Assembly: GCA_016793585.1 (NCBI GenBank)
Contig: JAEUJR010000043.1
Location: forward strand, 1-12,370
Direction of reading: 5' to 3'
DNA from: Archangium sp.
Lineage (GTDB): Bacteria > Myxococcota > Myxococcia > Myxococcales > Myxococcaceae
Length of the DNA: 12,370 bases
How positions within the stretch are numbered: position 1 is the first letter of the stretch; every line of letters starts with the position of its first letter. A program made the position numbers and the translations under genes. Below the pieces are notes generated by a model. The model was not told where the DNA came from and made no database searches. It was given only the letters and a program-made list of their open reading frames with translations. Shown here piece by piece: positions 1 through 6,370 of this stretch.

Positions 1-105
1 CTTCTGACGCGCCTGCGCCTCACCGTACTTCTCGGTGACCTTCTTCTTCAGCTTCTGGGCCTTCTCGGCCGGCGTACTGCTCTTGAAGATGTCGAACAGA
101 CCCAT
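1..105 (-). CDS. Probable HEAT-repeat protein, N-terminal fragment (cut by the window edge)
   Basis: An open frame reads from an ATG at 105 down to the window edge, giving 35 residues that begin MGLFDIFKSS and continue with a lysine-rich amphipathic stretch (KKKVTEKYGEAQARQK). From memory, myxobacterial HEAT-repeat proteins often start with a similar MGLFDIFK segment followed by a charged helix ending in 'YG..x.RQK'. That resemblance is the only basis for the family name. A purine-rich GAGAGG lies about 11 bases upstream of the ATG and could serve as the ribosome binding site. The start sits 41 bases downstream of the DnaJ-family stop on the same strand, so the two are probably co-transcribed. 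No HEAT repeat itself is visible in the window, so the function is inferred. Confidence 0.6.
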   Translation of the reverse strand, partial: MGLFDIFKSSTPAEKAQKLKKKVTEKYGEAQARQK

Positions 106-146
106 GGCGCGCGCGGCCTCTCACACCCGCGATCGAAAGAACAGCC

Positions 147-1097
147 TCAGAGCTTCAGGTTGGACCGCACGGCGCCGAGGTAGTGGCTCTCGATCGCGTC
201 GACCGCGTGCTTGAGGCCCGGCGCCTCACCCTCGGGCAACTTCACCTGCACCACCAGGTAGAGATCGCCGGCGTGTTCACCGCGCAGGCCGGGAACACCC
301 TTGCCCCGCAGCCGCAGCTTCGTGCCCGACTGGGTGCCCGGTTTGATCGTCACCGTGCCCGAACCTCCGAAGACGGGCACCTTGATCTCCGCGCCGTACA
401 TCGCCTCTTTGATGGTGACGGGCAGATCGAGGAAGAGATCGCGCTCTTCGCGGCGCACGAGCGGGTGTTCGGCCACCTCGAGATCGACGAAGAGATCGCC
501 CGCGGGGCCGCCGTGTTCTCCCGGCTCTCCCTGACCTGCGAGCCGAACCCGGGAGCCTGTCTCGACGCCTGCTGGAATGCGCACCTCGAGGCGTTTGCCG
601 TTCACGTTGAGCGTGCGCGTGGCGCCCAGCACCGCGTCTTCGAGGGTGATCTGCATCGTCGCGACGAGGTCGCCGCCCGCCCGGGGGCCTGACCGACGCC
701 CGCGCCGGCCGCTCTGCTGCTGGCCGAACATCTCTCCGAAGATGCTCTCGAAATCGACGGGCCCGTTCTGGAAGTCGAAGTTGAAGCCGCCGGGCATGCC
801 TCCCTGACCCTGCGCCCCGCCGAAGCTGCCGTTTCGGTACGCCCGGTACTGCGCAGCCTTCTTCTCGTCCCAACCCATCTTGGCCGCGTCGTCGCCGAAC
901 TCGTCGTACAGCTTGCGCTTGGCCGGCTCGGACAAGACCTCGAAGGCCTCGGTCACGTGCTTGAACTTCTCCTCGGAGGCTTTGTCTCCGGGGTTCACGT
1001 CAGGGTGGTACTGGCGGGCGAGCTTGCGGTACGCCTTCTTGATCTCGTCCGCCGACGCTTGCCGAGACACCCCGAGTCGCTGGTAGTAGTCCGTCAC
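147..1097 (-). CDS. Class B DnaJ-family (CbpA/DnaJ2-like) co-chaperone
   Basis: This is a cytoplasmic Hsp40 co-chaperone expected to deliver clients to DnaK and stimulate its ATPase. Numbered from the GTG at 1097 (316 aa), the J domain covers about residues 3-67 with the invariant HPD at 31-33. A Gly/Phe-rich linker follows at about 88-115 ([11 protein letters not shown]). Two beta-sandwich substrate-binding domains follow at about 142-208 and 213-289. The CxxCxGxG zinc repeats of classical DnaJ are absent, so this is a class B protein rather than canonical DnaJ. The frame stays open to a GTG at 1109, but I favour the GTG at 1097. It gives MTDYYQRLG, typical of the family, and GGTGAGG sits six bases upstream of it. 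The start faces the divergent SurA-like gene with only two bases between them. The gene lies just upstream of the HEAT-like gene, probably in one operon. Confidence 0.92.
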   Translation of the reverse strand: MTDYYQRLGVSRQASADEIKKAYRKLARQYHPDVNPGDKASEEKFKHVTEAFEVLSEPAKRKLYDEFGDDAAKMGWDEKKAAQYRAYRNGSFGGAQGQGGMPGGFNFDFQNGPVDFESIFGEMFGQQQSGRRGRRSGPRAGGDLVATMQITLEDAVLGATRTLNVNGKRLEVRIPAGVETGSRVRLAGQGEPGEHGGPAGDLFVDLEVAEHPLVRREERDLFLDLPVTIKEAMYGAEIKVPVFGGSGTVTIKPGTQSGTKLRLRGKGVPGLRGEHAGDLYLVVQVKLPEGEAPGLKHAVDAIESHYLGAVRSNLKL

Positions 1098-1099
1098 CA

Positions 1100-1789
1100 A
1101 TGGCCTCACCCGCGAGCCACAGTAACCAGCCGCGATTTCGATGCCAGTGGCTCGTTCTGTCGCTGTTCTCGGCGGTTGCGTTCGGCCAACCCGCGCCAGC
1201 CCGGGGCCGGGTCGTCGATCGGGCGGTGGCGTCGGTCGACGGCAAGGTGATCACCCTCACGCAGCTCGAGTTCGAGACTCGCGTGCAGCTCATCAATCGG
1301 GGAGGCACCGAAGCCGCGTTCGCCTCCCTCGACGGAGAGGATCTGACCCAGGGCCTTCAGCTCGCCATCGCCCAGCGCCTCGCCACCATCGAGGCCGACC
1401 GGTTCGACGCCTACCCCCTCGAGCCGGGTGAGCTCGAGAAGGCGGTCGCTGACTTCACCACGCGCATCGGCGGAGAAGCGCGGCTGCAGCAGTTCCTCGA
1501 CGCCCAGGAGGCCGACGTGGGTGACGTGGGGTGGGTGCTGCGGCGCGCGATTCGGGCGGGGCGGGCGCTGGAGGGACGGCTCCGGTTGAAGGCCAACGTC
1601 ACCGAGGCCGAGGCGAAGCGCGCGAAGGCCGACGTGGCGGCGTGGCGGTCGCTGCCCATCGACACGGTCCGTCAGCTGCTCGCCAAGGAGCGGTTCGACA
1701 AGCTCGTGCAGCAGGAGCTCACCCAGGCTCGCAAGACGAACGACGTGCGGCTGTTGATGGCCTTCGCTCCCGATGGGGGCGCGCTGTGA
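1100..1789 (+). CDS. Exported SurA-N-like protein lacking a recognisable PPIase domain
   Basis: A 229-residue protein probably exported to the periplasm. Residues 1-15 form a polar n-region, 16-29 a hydrophobic segment ([14 protein letters not shown]), and cleavage is likely near 28-34. There is no lipobox. Residues 37-62 ([21 protein letters not shown]) match the opening strand-helix of SurA/parvulin-type chaperones, usually seen as 'VDRIVAVVNGEVIT..EL'. The rest is helical and charged, as in the SurA N-terminal chaperone domain. SurA itself is about 430 aa with one or two parvulin domains, but this protein ends where they would begin. A chaperone-like role without isomerase activity is therefore an inference. 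No other in-frame start exists between the ATG and the signal segment, so the start is firm, although no clear Shine-Dalgarno precedes it. The stop overlaps the rimI start as GTGA. Confidence 0.72.
   Translation: MASPASHSNQPRFRCQWLVLSLFSAVAFGQPAPARGRVVDRAVASVDGKVITLTQLEFETRVQLINRGGTEAAFASLDGEDLTQGLQLAIAQRLATIEADRFDAYPLEPGELEKAVADFTTRIGGEARLQQFLDAQEADVGDVGWVLRRAIRAGRALEGRLRLKANVTEAEAKRAKADVAAWRSLPIDTVRQLLAKERFDKLVQQELTQARKTNDVRLLMAFAPDGGAL
1104..1110 (-). promoter_or_regulatory. Shine-Dalgarno site that decides the DnaJ-family start
   Basis: On the minus strand this reads GGTGAGG and lies six bases before the GTG at 1097. The alternative GTG at 1109 overlaps this site and has no comparable purine run upstream of it. 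The site also lies inside the first codons of the divergent plus-strand gene that starts at 1100. Confidence 0.5.
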
Positions 1790-2253
1790 GGCAGCTGGCC
1801 GTCGAGCTGCGCACGCGTCGCATGACGCTCGCCGATCTGCCCGGCGTGATGGAGATCGAGAAAGAGGCCTTCACCAACCCGTGGTCGCTCGAGATGGTGA
1901 AGAAGGAGCTGACGCAGGACTGGTCGACGGTGCTGCTGCTCGAGGAGTCGACGCCCTGGGGCTGGGAGCTGCGCGCCTTCGCCATCTTCTGGATCGTCGC
2001 CGACGAGGTGCACGTGCTGAACGTCGCCACCCACGTTGCCAGCCGACAAAAGGGCTACGGGCGGAAGATCATGGACGAGGTGATCGCCATCGGCCGGGGG
2101 CGAAAGTGCACCATCGCCACCCTCGAGGTGCGCCGGGGCAACGTGCCGGCCATCACCCTCTACAGCCGGCTCGGCTTCCGCACGGTCGGCATGCGGCCCC
2201 GGTACTACGCCGACAATCAGGAAGACGCCGTCATCATGAACATGGACCTGTGA
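1786..2253 (+). CDS. rimI: Ribosomal protein S18-alanine N-acetyltransferase RimI
   Basis: A cytoplasmic GNAT enzyme that transfers acetyl from acetyl-CoA to the N-terminal alanine of ribosomal protein S18. The 155-residue length fits the family. The acetyl-CoA pyrophosphate-binding motif is RQKGYG at residues 87-92. The RimI C-terminal signature is clear: LEVRRGN at 113-119, then AITLYSRLGF at 122-131, RPRYYAD at 137-143 and EDAVIMNM at 146-153. By comparison with E. coli RimI, the catalytic Glu and Tyr correspond to E114 and Y126. The chosen start is the GTG at 1786, which overlaps the stop of the preceding gene as GTGA and so suggests translational coupling. An internal ATG at 1822 is a possible alternative that would remove 12 residues and keep the whole fold. 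rpsL follows after 95 bases with its own candidate promoter. Confidence 0.9.
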   Translation: MRQLAVELRTRRMTLADLPGVMEIEKEAFTNPWSLEMVKKELTQDWSTVLLLEESTPWGWELRAFAIFWIVADEVHVLNVATHVASRQKGYGRKIMDEVIAIGRGRKCTIATLEVRRGNVPAITLYSRLGFRTVGMRPRYYADNQEDAVIMNMDL

Positions 2254-2286
2254 TCGCGCTTTCTTCGCTGATCCACGTTGAGTGCC

Positions 2287-2315
2287 TTGACACCCAGAAC
2301 GGGGCCATGTAGTCG
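2287..2315 (+). promoter_or_regulatory. Candidate sigma70-type promoter for rpsL-rpsG
   Basis: A perfect TTGACA -35 box (2287-2292) is followed after 17 bases by TAGTCG (2310-2315), a poor -10 element with TG just before it. Transcription would begin near 2322 in a GC-rich, pyrimidine-ending stretch and leave a leader of about 27 bases carrying the rpsL ribosome binding site (AAGGA, 2333-2337). The consensus -35 and its position in the only sizeable gap support it; the weak -10 limits confidence. Confidence 0.45.
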
Positions 2316-2348
2316 GGCCGCCCTTTCCTCTGAAGGAACCGAGTCTTC

Positions 2349-2720
2349 ATGCCTACGATCAGCCAGCTCATCCGCAAGGGACGCGAGAAGCTCCGCTACA
2401 AGAGCAAGAGCCCCGCCCTCAAGCAGAGCCCGCAAAAGCGCGGCGTCTGCACGCGCGTGTACACCACGACCCCCAAGAAGCCGAACTCCGCTCTCCGCAA
2501 GGTCGCGCGTGTTCGCCTCACGAACGGTATCGAGGTCACCTCGTACATTCCGGGCGTCGGTCACAACCTTCAGGAGCACTCGGTGGTGCTCATCCGCGGC
2601 GGCCGTGTGAAGGACCTGCCCGGCGTTCGCTACCACATCATCCGCGGCACGCTCGACTCGGTTGGCGTGCAGGGGCGCAAGCAGAGCCGCTCCAAGTACG
2701 GCGCCAAGCGGCCCCAGTAA
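2349..2720 (+). CDS. rpsL: 30S ribosomal protein S12
   Basis: A 123-residue protein of the 30S decoding centre that controls accuracy of tRNA selection. It aligns without gaps to E. coli S12 over the first 50 residues. Conserved segments include [20 protein letters not shown] (28-47), GHNLQEHS (71-78) and [10 protein letters not shown] (87-96). Lys43 and Lys88, the usual sites of streptomycin-resistance substitutions, are both wild type, so the sequence predicts a streptomycin-sensitive ribosome. Asp89, the residue methylthiolated by RimO in E. coli, is present. The ATG is preceded by AAGGA about 11 bases upstream. rpsG begins 15 bases after the stop, forming a two-gene unit ended by the terminator at 3238-3273. 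Confidence 0.99.
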   Translation: MPTISQLIRKGREKLRYKSKSPALKQSPQKRGVCTRVYTTTPKKPNSALRKVARVRLTNGIEVTSYIPGVGHNLQEHSVVLIRGGRVKDLPGVRYHIIRGTLDSVGVQGRKQSRSKYGAKRPQ

Positions 2721-2735
2721 TCAGGAGACTTTTCA

Positions 2736-3206
2736 ATGCCACGTCGTCGCGTACCCAATAAGCGCAAGATCCTCCCGGACCCGAAGTTCCAGGACCGTCT
2801 GGTCGCCAAGTTCATCAACGACCTCATGCGGAAGGGCAAGAAGTCCACCGCTGAGCACATCGCCTACGGCGCCTTCGCCGTCGTCGAAGAGCGTGCGAAG
2901 GAAGAGCCTCTCAAGGTCTTCAAGCGCGCCCTCGACAACGTCAAGCCCGTGCTCGAGGTGAAGAGCCGCCGCGTCGGTGGCGCCACCTACCAGGTGCCCG
3001 TCGAAGTCCGTCAGGACCGCCGCGTGGCCCTCGCGATGCGCTGGATCATCGAGTACGGCTCCGATCGTGGTGAGAAGACCATGATGGAGAAGCTCGCCGG
3101 CGAGATCATGGACGCGGCGAACAACCGCGGCAACGCCGTGAAGAAGAAGGAAGACACCCACAAGATGGCCGAGGCCAACAAGGCCTTCTCGCACTATCGG
3201 TGGTGA
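2736..3206 (+). CDS. rpsG: 30S ribosomal protein S7
   Basis: A 156-residue primary 16S rRNA-binding protein that nucleates assembly of the 30S head and contributes to the E site. The length is that of bacterial S7. The family pattern runs throughout: [18 protein letters not shown] at the start, [13 protein letters not shown] (25-37), [15 protein letters not shown] (78-92) and a basic C-terminal helix ending AFSHYRW. AGGAGA lies eight bases before the ATG, the best Shine-Dalgarno in the window. In many bacteria the str operon continues with fusA and tuf; here a strong terminator follows 31 bases after the stop. In E. coli S7 autoregulates translation by binding the rpsL-rpsG intergenic region. 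That region is only 15 bases here, so the same mechanism is not evident. Confidence 0.99.
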   Translation: MPRRRVPNKRKILPDPKFQDRLVAKFINDLMRKGKKSTAEHIAYGAFAVVEERAKEEPLKVFKRALDNVKPVLEVKSRRVGGATYQVPVEVRQDRRVALAMRWIIEYGSDRGEKTMMEKLAGEIMDAANNRGNAVKKKEDTHKMAEANKAFSHYRW

Positions 3207-3212
3207 GTTGGT

Positions 3213-3228
3213 TCACCCCAACGGGTGA
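3213..3228 (+). other. Small perfect hairpin after rpsG
   Basis: TCACCC, a CAAC loop and GGGTGA form a perfect 6-bp stem seven bases after the rpsG stop and ten bases before the main terminator stem. It has no following T tract, so it is not a terminator on its own. It might stabilise the 3' end of the message. Confidence 0.4.
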
Positions 3229-3237
3229 CTGACTGAG

Positions 3238-3273
3238 CGGGGCTCTGGGAAACCGGGGCCCCGTTTTCGTTTT
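3238..3273 (+). terminator. Intrinsic terminator of the rpsL-rpsG unit
   Basis: An 11-bp stem (CGGGGCTCTGG paired with CCGGGGCCCCG, two G-U wobbles) is closed by a GAAA tetraloop of the GNRA type. It is followed by TTTTCGTTTT (3264-3273). The stem is strongly GC-rich and the T tract is immediate, so this is a textbook Rho-independent terminator. The next gene starts only 16 bases beyond it. Confidence 0.9.
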
Positions 3274-3289
3274 GGTTCATGATGGGGTG

Positions 3290-4882
3290 ATGATCGCCTT
3301 CATCGGGTTGCTCCTGACCGCCGCTCCTTCCGATGCTGGGGTCGACGCCGCCTTCACCGCGCGAGCGCTGGCGAACGAGCTGGCTCACGAGCGGTTCGAC
3401 GCGGCGGTGGCGCGCTTCGGCCCCGAGATGGCGGCCAACCTGACGGCGAAGCTGCTCGGCCAGCAGTGGCAGCAGCTGACGGGCGGGCTGGGGGCCTTCA
3501 AGGCGCTCGGCACCGTGCGCGAGGAGCAGGACGCGCGAGGCACGGTCGTCTTCGTCGAGTGCCGCTACGAGCGCTCGAACCTGCACCTCAAGATCGTGCT
3601 CGATGAACGGTTGCGGGTCGTCGGCCTGCGGCCCAGCTCGGGCAAGACGAGCGCCGAGTTCGAGGTGACGGCGCTCGAGGTCTTGAAAGGGTTGCAGGCG
3701 AGCGCGTGGGAACAGGTCGAGACGCACTTTGCTCCGGTGATGGTGAAGGCGCTGCCAGCCGAAGCGCTCGCCCGGACGTGGCAGCAGGTGGTGTCGAAGT
3801 CGGGCGCCCTGAAGCAGGTCGAAGAGGTGCGGCAGGACGGCTCGCAGCCGCCGTACACCGCGGTCGACCTCACCTGCGCCTTCGAGAAGGAGCGCCTCAC
3901 CGTACGCATCGTGCTCGACGGCAACCTGCAGGTTGGTGGGCTGTTCTTCAAACCCGCGTGGAACCCACCAGCGACCGCCGATCGCTCCCGCTTCGAGGAG
4001 CGTTCACTCGAGGTCGGGGCGGCGCCGTTCAAGCTGCCCGGCACCCTCACCCTGCCGAAGGGGAAGGGCCCGTTCCCTGCGGTGGTGCTGGTGCACGGCT
4101 CTGGGCCGAATGACGCCGACGAGAGCATCGGGCCGAACAAGCTCTTCCGCGATCTCGCCTGGAGCCTCGCGACGAGAGGCATCGCGGTGCTCCGCTACTC
4201 GAAGCGCACCTTCGAGTACCGCGGGAAGCTGTCCAACGCCGATCTGCCGACGGTGAAGGAGGAGACGATCGACGACGCGCTCTCAGCGGTGAACGCGCTC
4301 ACCACGGTGAAGGAGATCGACCCGAAACGAATCGTCGTCGCCGGGCACAGCCTGGGCGCGGGGCTCGCGCCACGCATCGCCGCGGCTGACTCACGCGTGC
4401 ACGGCATCGTCATGCTCGCCGCGCCTGCGCGAAAGCTGTGGCAGCTGATCGTCGAGCAGCGGAAATACCTCGCGAGTCTGGGGCCCCCGAGCGAGGCCAG
4501 CGCCGCGGCGATTCGCATGGCGGAAGAGAACGCGAAGCGCCTCGAGGCCCCGGACTTCAAGGCGACCGACGTCGTCGACGGCGTTCCCGGCGCGTATTGG
4601 CTCGATCTGCGCGCGAACGACGACGTCGCCATCGCCGCGAAGCTCACGGTGTCGATGCTCGTGCTTCAGGGCGAGCGCGACTCCCAGGTGACGATGACCG
4701 ACTTCACCGCGTGGACGAAGGCGCTGGGCCAGCGGCCGAATGTCACCATGCGGAGCTACCCCGCCCTCAATCACCACTTCATGCCGGGCACGGGTAAGTC
4801 CACACCAGCCGAGTACGAGCGCCCGAACCACGTGGCTGCCGAGGTGGTGGACGACGTCGCGAAGTGGGTGCTCAGCCACTAA
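3290..4882 (+). CDS. Secreted alpha/beta hydrolase with duplicated DUF3887-like N-terminal domain
   Basis: A 530-residue serine hydrolase, probably exported. Residues 1-15 (MIAFIGLLLTAAPSD) look like a short signal peptide. Two related domains follow, at about 20-115 and 125-215. Both contain a helix pair with W-Q-Q (WQQLTGGLGAFK and WQQVVSKSGALK), then strands ending LKIVLD or VRIVLD, a pattern I associate with DUF3887. The C-terminal half is an alpha/beta hydrolase fold. It shows VLVHGSG (oxyanion region, about 267-273), GHSLGAG with the nucleophile Ser at about 354, an acid in LQGERD (Asp about 464) and LNHHF (His about 495-496). The substrate is unknown; an ester or small acyl substrate is only a family expectation. 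I use the ATG at 3290 because the longer TTG start at 3272 lies inside the terminator T tract. The stop overlaps the convergent gene by four bases. Confidence 0.85.
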   Translation: MIAFIGLLLTAAPSDAGVDAAFTARALANELAHERFDAAVARFGPEMAANLTAKLLGQQWQQLTGGLGAFKALGTVREEQDARGTVVFVECRYERSNLHLKIVLDERLRVVGLRPSSGKTSAEFEVTALEVLKGLQASAWEQVETHFAPVMVKALPAEALARTWQQVVSKSGALKQVEEVRQDGSQPPYTAVDLTCAFEKERLTVRIVLDGNLQVGGLFFKPAWNPPATADRSRFEERSLEVGAAPFKLPGTLTLPKGKGPFPAVVLVHGSGPNDADESIGPNKLFRDLAWSLATRGIAVLRYSKRTFEYRGKLSNADLPTVKEETIDDALSAVNALTTVKEIDPKRIVVAGHSLGAGLAPRIAAADSRVHGIVMLAAPARKLWQLIVEQRKYLASLGPPSEASAAAIRMAEENAKRLEAPDFKATDVVDGVPGAYWLDLRANDDVAIAAKLTVSMLVLQGERDSQVTMTDFTAWTKALGQRPNVTMRSYPALNHHFMPGTGKSTPAEYERPNHVAAEVVDDVAKWVLSH

Positions 4883-5379
4883 TCGATGCCGAGTTCCTTC
4901 TCGATGTCTTCACGGTCGACCAGCTTGAAGCCCTGAAGCCACCACTCACCGAGCACCCGGCGGAAGCTGATCTTCAGCAGCCGCACGTTGCCCTGCGAGT
5001 CCTCGAGGATGAAGTGGCGAATCGTCATCCACTCGCCCAGCGTCTGCTCCTTCACGCGGTAGAGCGTTGCGAGATCGTCTTTGCCCAGCCACCGGGTGAG
5101 CTCGGTGGTGACGCGTTCGGCCTCGCCTTCGAAGGTGGGCACCAGCCGCGGCTGCACGCGGAGCAGCTGCTCGGTCATGCACTTCGGCCGCGCCTTGAAC
5201 TCGAGCACGCAGGCCTGCAGATCGGTCTCCCAGGCGTCTGGGCTGAGCATCGGCTGGGCGATGACGGTGCCCCGACGGGCCGAGACGTCGAGCTTCTTGG
5301 CAGGTGGGTCAGCGAACGAGGGCATCGCGAGCGTCACCGCCACGCATGCACCCACCCGCTGGAGCCACGAATTCGTCAC
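4879..5379 (-). CDS. Small secreted protein of unknown function
   Basis: A 166-residue protein that I do not recognise. From the GTG at 5379 it has a signal peptide: a polar start (MTNSWLQR), a hydrophobic core (VGACVAVTLAM) and a likely cleavage after SFA at about 23. The mature part has two cysteines, 57 and 67, ten residues apart, which could form a disulfide in the periplasm. The C-terminal half reads like a small alpha+beta domain: LGEWMTIRHFILEDSQGN, LLKISFRR and EWWLQGFKLVDREDIEKELGID. Alternating strands with a terminal EWWLQGF resemble periplasmic nuclear-transport-factor-like folds, but this is only an impression. GAAGGG about ten bases before the GTG is the probable ribosome binding site, and an upstream CCCTTC could pair with it. 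The gene lies 56 bases downstream of the EamA transporter on the same strand. Confidence 0.7.
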   Translation of the reverse strand: MTNSWLQRVGACVAVTLAMPSFADPPAKKLDVSARRGTVIAQPMLSPDAWETDLQACVLEFKARPKCMTEQLLRVQPRLVPTFEGEAERVTTELTRWLGKDDLATLYRVKEQTLGEWMTIRHFILEDSQGNVRLLKISFRRVLGEWWLQGFKLVDREDIEKELGID

Positions 5380-5435
5380 ACGGGCGAAACCCTTCGAACC
5401 GTTGAGGTGTGAAGGGAATCGACAGACACGGTGCG

Positions 5436-6299
5436 TCACCGGCGGGCGACGAGGAGCACCGCTCCAATCACCGAGGCGGCGCCGACCCACTGCAGGGCCG
5501 TCATCGTCTCCTGCAGAAAGAACAGGCCGCACAGCGCTGCGCTGATGGGCTCGAGCGTGCTGATGATCGAGGCGCGACTGGCGCCGATGCGCGTCATGCC
5601 GAAGAGCAGGAGCGGAATGGGAATGACGGTGCCGATCACCACCAGGCCGGCGACCGAGGGCCAGGCGCCGGCGGCAGCGGAGAAGTCGAGGCGCCCCTGA
5701 ATGAGCGCTCCGAGGCCGAAGCCCAGCGCCGCGATGCTCATCAGAATCGCGCTGCCGAAGGTCGGGGCCACACCGGGCTGCACCTTCGCGCCGAGCAGCA
5801 CATAGACCGTGTAGACGAGCGCGGTCGAAGCGCCGAGGGCGACCCCGAGCAGATCGAGCGAGCCCGACGGGGTTCCCACCGCCAGCGCGATGCCGCCCGT
5901 GGCCAGCACGAGCGCGATGACGCCGGCCCGGCCCAGAGGCTCCTTGAAGGCGAGCCACGACACGACGACGACGAAGGCGGGGAACAGGTAGAGCAGCAGC
6001 GCCGTGAGCGCGATGGGAATTCGCTGTGACGACTCGAAGTACAGCCACGCCTCGGCGACGTAGAGCAGACCCAGCGCCGAGAAACCGGCCAGCTTGAGCA
6101 ACGGCAGCTTCGTCACTTCGCGCCGCGCGATCGCGAGAGCCCACAAGACCAGCGCGCCGCCGAGGAAGCGCAGCATCAGCATCTGCGAGACGGACAAGCC
6201 AGCGGCCGCGAGCTGCCGGTTGAACACCGAGAGCGTGCCGAACGAGATGCCCGAGATGGCGACCATCGCGCCGCCGATGAACCGTCCGTTGCGCTCCAC
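5436..6299 (-). CDS. EamA/DMT-family inner-membrane transporter
   Basis: A 287-residue polytopic membrane protein of the drug/metabolite transporter superfamily. About ten hydrophobic segments can be traced, arranged as two EamA halves (about 7-140 and 150-285). Each half ends in the family pattern of a helix, short loop and 'E-x-hydrophobic' motif; the second is clearest as LEPISAALCGLFFLQETMTALQW. Such proteins export or import amino acids, metabolites or drugs, and the sequence does not reveal the substrate. The frame is open upstream to 6491, but that part is an Arg/Pro-rich shadow overlapping the LRR gene. The GTG at 6299 gives MERNGRFIGGAMVAISG and a normal family length. An ATG at 6266 is an alternative. 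No strong Shine-Dalgarno is visible before either. It may be co-transcribed with the LRR gene 58 bases upstream. Confidence 0.88.
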   Translation of the reverse strand: MERNGRFIGGAMVAISGISFGTLSVFNRQLAAAGLSVSQMLMLRFLGGALVLWALAIARREVTKLPLLKLAGFSALGLLYVAEAWLYFESSQRIPIALTALLLYLFPAFVVVVSWLAFKEPLGRAGVIALVLATGGIALAVGTPSGSLDLLGVALGASTALVYTVYVLLGAKVQPGVAPTFGSAILMSIAALGFGLGALIQGRLDFSAAAGAWPSVAGLVVIGTVIPIPLLLFGMTRIGASRASIISTLEPISAALCGLFFLQETMTALQWVGAASVIGAVLLVARR

Positions 6300-6329
6300 A
6301 CGTCGTGGGTACCGTCGAGGGCGTCGTCT

Positions 6330-6370
6330 GTCACGTGGCGAAACGTCGTCGCTTCGGTCACGTCGCGAAG
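6330..6370. repeat. Short direct repeat across the LRR gene stop codon
   Basis: GTCACGTGGCGAA (6330-6342) and GTCACGTCGCGAA (6357-6369) match in 12 of 13 bases and are spaced 27 bases apart, exactly nine codons. On the minus strand each encodes F-A-T-stop in the same frame. The copy further from the gene is therefore a second in-frame stop, as if the 3' end had been tandemly duplicated. Confidence 0.6.

Noticed and set aside
183..692. 169-codon plus-strand frame inside the DnaJ-family gene
   Set aside because: Antisense to the conserved C-terminal beta domains; no start signal or family resemblance.
1059..1089. TTGCCG and TAGTAG as a promoter for the SurA-like gene
   Set aside because: The spacer is 19 bases and both boxes are weak, inside the conserved J-domain coding region; indistinguishable from chance.
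4879..6144. Long minus-strand frame joining the secreted protein to 240 extra N-terminal residues
   Set aside because: The extra part is Arg/Ala-rich and overlaps the EamA transporter in another frame. The signal peptide after the GTG at 5379 marks the real start.
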